Origin: Strongylocentrotus purpuratus
Taxonomy: Eukaryota > Echinodermata > Echinoidea > Camarodonta > Strongylocentrotidae
DNA length: 64,000 nucleotides
Assembly: GCF_000002235.5 (NCBI RefSeq)
Contig: NW_022145609.1
Coordinates: 32,713,301 to 32,777,300, forward strand
Direction: 5' to 3'
The notes below the pieces were generated by a model, which had not been told where the DNA came from, ran no database searches, and saw only the letters and a list, made by a program, of their open reading frames with translations. Of the stretch, positions 56,943 to 64,000 are shown in pieces; positions within the stretch are counted from its first letter, which is position 1; each line of letters starts with the position of its first letter. The position numbers and the translations under genes are program-made.

Positions 56943-57785
56943 GTGAGAGAGAGAGGGTATATGGAAACATAGATGAATAGAGAAGGGGTGAGGATATGGG
57001 ATGTATAGGGGTGTGGGACACCTTATTCCAAATCATGACCCTCTGTCATGTCTGACGGTAGATTAACAAAAGTCAATGGACCAAATTGATTGCAATCTTG
57101 GATGCAATGTCTTTCTTTTTTGTTTTAATGATCATTATTCTGTTATTTGTTTCACTCAGTGAAATGAATATTCTGGACAATCATAGACAAGGTATAGACA
57201 TAATTGTTTACAATAAAGAAGTACACTTATCTTCATCATAACGTACCACTGGATAATGGATACATTAAAGAACAACATAAAAGTTACACATCATAATTAT
57301 ACGTGACTCGAAACATCACCTCACTTGAATTATATAATGTATAACTGAAATTAGAGGTTCAATACAACTTTCTTCTTTCCACTTTCTGTTAACTGTTAAA
57401 ATATTACCACCGGCACTACCCCTCTCCCCTCCCTCCATCCAAATGGTCCTAATCGTTTAATCGTAGTTAATCGTACTATACTAGTCTGCCGTTACTACAA
57501 TTCTAAGCTAAGGGTAAACTTCCCCTTTAACTGTCCAGAACGGGGGGGGGGGGGGGGGGTAATTGTCCCAGGGGGTAATGGCCGATTTTTTCGTCACTTG
57601 TCGTTCTTTTTGGAATTGTTTGGCGGTGTTGATGCATATTCATAACGACTTTGGTGCTAGCATTGTTTGCTCTTTGCCATTTTAAAAGTTTAACTCGTTT
57701 ATACCCTTACCAATGCTCTATAATATTTCAAAACAAACAATAGATACTTATGAATCTTAATACGTAGTCTTTAATGTTACAAGTC
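56673..57785. repeat. microsatellites and unannotated intergenic sequence
   Basis: GA-rich tract at about 56735-56895 and GT repeat at about 56895-56940; poly-G with 'ggtaattgtccc' at 57541-57590, a piece of the 43.5-44.2 kb foldback motif. The rest has no features. Confidence 0.6.
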
Positions 57786-58800
57786 ATGCCCTTTGAACGG
57801 CCGAGCCAGGTAAACATCCATGTAAGCGGTCTTATGCATATACCTTTTGTAGGATCTTATCAACTAAACAAACATAATACGTAGTAATACCCCTGTCATA
57901 CCAACGAAACCAACATCAGATCATCGACAGCAGACCAAAGCAAGAAGATACAACCGCCCATGGATAAGAATTGGTCGGTTTGGCTTTGGTTTGGTTTCGG
58001 TTTGGCGTTGTGACTGAGGCAGTAATCAGAATGAACCAGGAAGCAATATGCAATAAATATATTCCTAATTCAAAGCAAAGAAATATTAAGTAATCAAATT
58101 GGATGATAGCACACACATGTTTATAGATGACGGGAACACTCCGTTTGGCTTGCTTGTAAATTGTTATTACGGTCTTTAGTTGATGGTTTAGTGTTTTCTT
58201 TGTTAAGAAAGATTGATATAAATATGTGTGGAATATCTTTACACTGGTATATCTTCTTACAAGTTACACTCACAGGACAATTAACATGTGGTAAGTAGTT
58301 TTGATTTTCCATGTATAATTTGGGTTCATTTTTTCTAATTTGTAAGGGTGCGGGGTAACTTCCTGCCAAATCACCCCTCTCCCCGCCCCGACCTATTGAT
58401 CTGTCTTTTCGGCTGTACACACACAGAAATATTTGGGTAATCTTACTCAAATAGGCAAATACATTTTGACACTATAGTGACACACTTTACTGAATGCATT
58501 AACTCATTAAATTGAGTTTAATAACGCACAGGAATGAGTTTTGTTAACTTGACATTATAGTGACATGGCAAATGAGTATTTTAAATAAGTGAGTTATTTA
58601 ACCTAATGTTTTAAGTAAATCGCTCCTACTCAACTAGATGAGTAATGCTTCAATTACGCAGTCAGTCAGGTTATATCGCCGTTCTTACGGCCCTTTTTCT
58701 ACCGCTGATCCTTCCCGGCCGCCCCAGAGCTGAGGGCAGTGGTGTCGTCAGTGATGCCGGTCACGTTTTCAGCAATTATGGGGAAAATGTAAGACTTATC
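57786..58800. repeat. complex dispersed repeat unit, diverged copy
   Basis: 57786-58280 matches 1730-2200 and 58645-58785 matches 3868-4005. Between them, 58285-58640 is unrelated, with 'ttgacactatagtgacac' and 'ttgacattatagtgacat' about 95 bp apart. Confidence 0.65.
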
Positions 58801-58812
58801 ATTGCCATGATC

Positions 58813-61144
58813 ATAGAGGGGTAAATAGATAGAAAGAGAGACATAGAGGGAGACATAGTCTGGAAAGAGAGGGTACGGAATAGTTTGAAAGGTATTAGAA
58901 GAGTGCGTATATGTGACAACATAATTAAAGGTAGAGAGAGAGAGAGAGATAGAGGGAGGGGATTGAGAAAAGAAAGGAAGGGCTTTAAATTGTTTTTCAA
59001 TTTTCAGGAAGATTTGATGAAATTGACATAGATGTCCGTTAATCGCTTACATATAAAAGTGAGTACTGGTGGTTAGATTATTCGCCGCTAAGAAAGAAAC
59101 TGTTAACAAAAACTGTACATTGGATAAAAGTTGAAGTAGGCCTACACATTGATGTTATGGAATAACCGAAAGTCACATACACTGTAAAAAACAATGGGAA
59201 CATGGGACTACACACAAACGTTGACAGTACTCAACCTTCTTTTCAATATACAATCATTCCTATATATTCAACTCCTTTCTAGACAACTATTATTAAAGGA
59301 ATAGTTGAGTTCTGTTTTCAGAGTACAGAGTTTCAAAGTACATGGTTATTGCTCTTTTTCTTATCTATGACATTTCTAGTGCTCTTTTAGGACCTAAAAT
59401 TGCTAAGAGGGTAATTTTAGACCCCAAAATGTGTGATATTTAGCCAATACGATCATACCAATTCAGCTCCACTTAACAAAAAATACGGTGACCGTTATTA
59501 TAATAGCATACGTAATATAACCAACACGAAAAAGCCACCTAAAAGCCAACATCGGCATTGGCTGAAATACAACGCAATAGGCGCTATTTTTTCTTCAACG
59601 GCTTACAACTGCTGGTTGAAATTATCAAATATTTGTGGTCGTACACAAGTATTAGAAATCGTTATATTTATGGATATTTCAGCCGTCTATAAACTGATTT
59701 TGATCAAACAATGATGATTTTGTCATTTAAATTGTATGTTCTTTCAAATTTGACAGTCAGTTTTTCATTATCTCACAAAAAAATATTTTGTGTAGCGTCC
59801 TTTGCAACAGAACTCAAATATCCCTTTAAGTAATCACGTGACTACTATCCGATACTTTACAGTCACTCACTTTCGATATTAGTGTGTGTTTGGTCGAATG
59901 GTTTAAGTGATTGTTTTACAAGATAGTAAATAGTCGATTTTGTATAGCGCTTACGTTTCTAAGCGCTTTCCACTTTGATCATTTACGCCGGTCCATGGAC
60001 ACAATATACACACAACACACTCACAAACTCATACACAAAGATCGTTTAAACACTTTTTCATTTTAGGTTTTACCTTATGAATTTTTTTTTGAGGCCGCCA
60101 TCCTAGTCAAGCATCGCTTATAATTGCGGCCTCCTGCACTTTTTCAGCAGGTAGTTTGGATAATACTTTAAATTCATAATATTATGTTACAGAAATATTA
60201 AGTCTCGTTATTATAATTTATGTACATAATCTATATTTAAAAAAAAAAAGTTGACATGAAATTGTTATTTTTTGTATATTTTGTTTTATGATGTTCTTTG
60301 TTATTCAGTTATTATATTTGGAAAAATGCAGAAATAAAAATCAAAAAGAAATATTTAAATAATGTTAATCTACACATAAAAGCGCACACGCTCCCCTCCC
60401 TAGGGAATATTCAATCCAGTCACCATTATACAAGCATACAAGTGCATACATGCCAATCAAACCACATGAAGATTCACAGCCCCAACCATCTAAAACTTTG
60501 GTGGAGAGTGGCAAACGTGAATTCATGGGACTTGCCAAAGGACATCAGTGCAGTGGAGGGACTCGAACCGCGAACCATGTGATCCACAATCCTGTGCCGT
60601 ATCCATTAGACCACAACACATCTACCTTTCTTATGTATTAGGGCATGTGCTACTTCGTATCTTGCACTATGCATAGTAATAACGCCTTGATCTTTGTACC
60701 ATGAAACATACCAAACATAATATGTTTACATTATTCGATCATTCTTATCGAATGCATGATTATTTATCATGAACAAATATTGAATATGATACGAACACGA
60801 TACAGCTCGTCTATGCACCTGAAGCACATCTTCGTTGCTACTATGACGACAAACATGTCATGTTTGATTTGCCTAAAACTTACGTTCGTTTTGTCATCTT
60901 CAATTTTAGTTTTTCTGTTATGTTTATATAAAGCATAGCAAACTTGTACATGTTATTGCAATCGGTGAATAGTCTTCGTGGCTGCTGCAAATCTTTTTAA
61001 TTTTCCAGTTTATTAGCAAGCAAATGAAATGTTAGAATCTATACAAAATTCATGAAGTTCTTAGATCTAAATTATGTTTTCTTTTCTCGTTTATTTGCTT
61101 TGAAAGTTTGTATCGTACTCCAAGAGATATGATCCAATGATTTC
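58813..61144. repeat. 2.33-kb tandem repeat, copy 1
   Basis: From 'atagaggggtaaatag' to 'ccaatgatttcat'. It includes a GA microsatellite, the AAAGG-ended MITE (about 59303-59830) and an inserted ~810-bp segment (about 59996-60808) absent from 7048-8572. A tRNA-like stretch with B-box complement 'ggactcgaacc' is at 60559-60569. No gene. Confidence 0.9.
60541..60615 (-). repeat. tRNA-like sequence (also at 62875-62949)
   Basis: On the - strand, 'tggtctaatggata' (A box) and 'ggttcgagtcc' (B box) lie at tRNA-like spacing, but the T stem pairs poorly. Probably a tRNA pseudogene or SINE head, carried along in the tandem repeat. Confidence 0.45.
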
Positions 61145-63478
61145 ATAGAGGGGTAAATAGATAGAAAGAGAGACATAGAGGGAGACATAGTCTGGAAAGA
61201 GAGGGTACGGAATAGTTTGAAAGGTATTAGAAGAGTGCGTATATGTGACAACATAATTAAAGGTAGAGAGAGAGAGAGAGAGATAGAGGGAGGGGATTGA
61301 GAAAAGAAAGGAAGGGCTTTAAATTGTTTTTCAATTTTCAGGAAGATTTGATGAAATTGACATAGATGTCCGTTAATCGCTTACATATAAAAGTGAGTAC
61401 TGGTGGTTAGATTATTCGCCGCTAAGAAAGAAACTGTTAACAAAAACTGTACATTGGATAAAAGTTGAAGTAGGCCTACACATTGATGTTATGGAATAAC
61501 CGAAAGTCACATACACTGTAAAAAACAATGGGAACATGGGACTACACACAAACGTTGACAGTACTCAACCTTCTTTTCAATATACAATCATTCCTATATA
61601 TTCAACTCCTTTCTAGAAAACTATTATTAAAGGAATAGTTGGGTTCTGTTTTCAGAGTACAGAGTTTCAAAGTACATGGTTATTGCTCTTTTTCTTATCT
61701 ATGACATTTCTAGTGCTCTTTTAGGACCTAAAATTGCTAAGAGGGTAATTTTAGACCCCAAAATGTGTGATATTTAGCCAATACGATCATACCAATTCAG
61801 CTCCACTTAACAAAAAATACGGTGACCGTTATTATAATAGCATACGTAATATAACCAACACGAAAAAGCCACCTAAAAGCCAACATCGGCATTGGCTGAA
61901 ATACAACGCAATAGGCGCTATTTTTTCTTCAACGGCTTACAACGGCTGGTTTAAATTATCAAATATTTGTGGTCGTACACAAGTATTAGAAATCGTTATA
62001 TTTATGGATATTTCAGCCGTCTATAAACTGATTTTGATCAAACAATGATGATTTTGTCATTTAAATTGTATGTTCTTTCAAATTTGACAGTCAGTTTTTC
62101 ATTATCTCACAAAAAAATATTTTGTGTAGCGTCCTTTGCAACAGAACTCAAATATCCCTTTAAGTAATCACGTGACTACTATCCGATACTTAACAGTCAC
62201 TCACTTTCGATATTAGTGTGTGTTTGGTCGAATGGTTTAAGTGATTGTTTTACAAGATAGTAAATAGTCGATTTTGTATAGCGCTTACGTTTCTAAGCGC
62301 TTTCCACTTTGATCATTTACGCCGGTCCATGGACACAATATACACACAACACACTCACAAACTCATACACAAAGATCGTTTAAACACTTTTTCATTTTAG
62401 GTTTTACCTTATGAATTTTTTTTTGAGGCCGCCATCCTAGTCAAGCATCGCTTATAATTGCGGCCTCCTGCACTTTTTCAGCAGGTAGTTTGGATAATAC
62501 TTTAAATTCATAATATTATGTTACAGAAATATTAAGTCTCGTTATTATAATTTATGTACATAATCTATATTTAAAAAAAAAAAGTTGACATGAAATTGTT
62601 ATTTTTTGTATATTTTGTTTTATGATGTTCTTTGTTATTCAGTTATTATATTTGGAAAAATGCAGAAATAAAAATCAAAAAGAAATATTTAAATAATGTT
62701 AATCTACACATAAAAGCGCACACGCTCCCCTCCCTAGGGAATATTCAATCCAGTCACCATTATACAAGCATACAAGTGCATACATGCCAATCAAACCACA
62801 TGAAGATTCACAGCCCCAACCATCTAAAACTTTGGTGGAGAGTGGCAAACGTGAATTCATGGGACTTGCCAAAGGACATCAGCGCAGTGGAGGGACTCGA
62901 ACCGCGAACCATGTGATCCACAATCCTGTGCCGTATCCATTAGACCACAACACATCTACCTTTCTTATGTATTAGGGCATGTGCTACTTCGTATCTTGCA
63001 CTATGCATAGTAATAACGCCTTGATCTTTGTACCATGAAACATACCAAACATAATATGTTTACATTATTCGATCATTCTTATCGAATGCATGATTATTTA
63101 TCATGAACAAATATTGAATATGATACGAACACGATACAGCTCGTCTATGCACCTGAAGCACATCTTCGTTGCTACTATGACGACAAACATGTCATGTTTG
63201 ATTTGCCTAAAACTTACGTTCGTTTTGTCATCTTCAATTTTAGTTTTTCTGTTATGTTTATATAAAGCATAGCAAACTTGTACATGTTATTGCAATCGGT
63301 GAATAGTCTTCGTGGCTGCTGCAAATCTTTTTAATTTTCCAGTTTATTAGCAAGCAAATGAAATGTTAGAATCTATACAAAATTCATGAAGTTCTTAGAT
63401 CTAAATTATGTTTTCTTTTCTCGTTTATTTGCTTTGAAAGTTTGTATCGTACTCCAAGAGATATGATCCAATGATTTC
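61145..63478. repeat. 2.33-kb tandem repeat, copy 2
   Basis: Nearly identical to 58813-61144 (offset 2332). Sparse differences include 'ctagaaaac' for 'ctagacaac' and 'ggctggtttaaa' for 'gctggttgaaa'. Copy 3 shares the first of these, so copies 2 and 3 are the closer pair. Confidence 0.9.
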
Positions 63479-64000
63479 ATAGAGGGGTAAATAGATAGAA
63501 AGAGAGACATAGAGGGAGACATAGTCTGGAAAGAGAGGGTACGGAATAGTTTGAAAGGTATTAGAAGAGTGCGTATATGTGACAACATAATTAAAGGTAG
63601 AGAGAGAGAGAGAGAGAGAGATAGAGGGAGGGGATTGAGAAAAGAAAGGAAGGGCTTTAAATTGTTTTTCAATTTTCAGGAAGATTTGATGAAATTGACA
63701 TAGATGTCCGTTAATCGCTTACATATAAAAGTGAGTACTGGTGGTTAGATTATTCGCCGCTAAGAAAGAAACTGTTAACAAAAACTGTACATTGGATAAA
63801 AGTTGAAGTAGGCCTACACATTGATGTTATGGAATAACCGAAAGTCACATACACTGTAAAAAACAATGGGAACATGGGACTACACACAAACGTTGACAGT
63901 ACTCAACCTTCTTTTCAATATACAATCATTCCTATATATTCAACTCCTTTCTAGAAAACTATTATTAAAGGAATAGTTGGGTTCTGTTTTCAGAGTACAG
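63479..64000. repeat. 2.33-kb tandem repeat, copy 3 (partial, runs off window)
   Basis: Starts again with 'atagaggggtaaatag' at an offset of 2334. It has a longer GA run than copies 1 and 2. The window ends inside the repeat. Confidence 0.9.

Noticed and set aside
60541-60615. A functional tRNA gene
   Set aside because: Box A and B are recognisable but the T stem does not pair well, and it lies inside a duplicated repeat.
45908-64000. A downstream kinase exon for the Tie-like receptor
   Set aside because: No glycine loop, HRDLAARN or DFG-like exon was seen, and the tail exon ends in a stop. It cannot be excluded beyond the window.

Overview
The window looks like the genome of an invertebrate deuterostome, most likely an echinoderm. 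It holds one multi-exon gene of Ig, EGF and fibronectin-III modules that resembles the ectodomain of the Tie/TEK receptors. The gene sits in a dense mixture of LINEs, a DIRS-type retroelement fossil, many short inverted-repeat DNA elements, CG-rich satellite monomers and poly-G tracts. There are no prokaryotic signals. The taxon is an inference, because no marker gene is present.

Layout. 1-15.85 kb is repeat: two blocks of a ~110-bp satellite (272-1531, 2604-3752), a complex repeat unit, a hAT-like element with a perfect 8-bp target duplication (4397-6619), and a DIRS-like fossil (8573-14420) that carries two later insertions. 15.85-45.9 kb is the host gene on the + strand. I placed 16 coding exons by acceptor/donor sites and reading phase; all introns are phase 1 except the last (phase 2). 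They encode Ig-Ig-EGF-EGF-EGF, then a second Ig-Ig-EGF-EGF-EGF-EGF, three FN3 domains, one transmembrane helix and a short tyrosine-rich tail with a stop at 45905-45907. No kinase exon was seen up to 64 kb. The signal-peptide exon was not found. The introns hold two copies and one fragment of a Helitron2/HINE-like element, a second hAT-like element full of satellite, three LINE-related pieces and several MITEs.

45.9-57.8 kb is intergenic. It has a higher-order satellite array (47.1-47.8 kb), a second copy of a poly-C-ended element, a decayed LINE, a piggyBac-like MITE and a 1.1-kb foldback. 57.8-64 kb returns to the complex repeat seen at the left edge, now as a nearly identical 2.33-kb tandem array that runs off the window.

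The main observations are: a Tie-like ectodomain joined to a kinase-less tail with an ITAM-like tyrosine pair; internal duplication of the Ig-Ig-EGF3 module; a satellite carried inside 8-bp-TSD transposons whose monomers keep a GNA-type mini-hairpin; and a HINE-like family whose left and right terminal motifs have changed together between copies. All exon boundaries come from reading sequence only, without transcript evidence.
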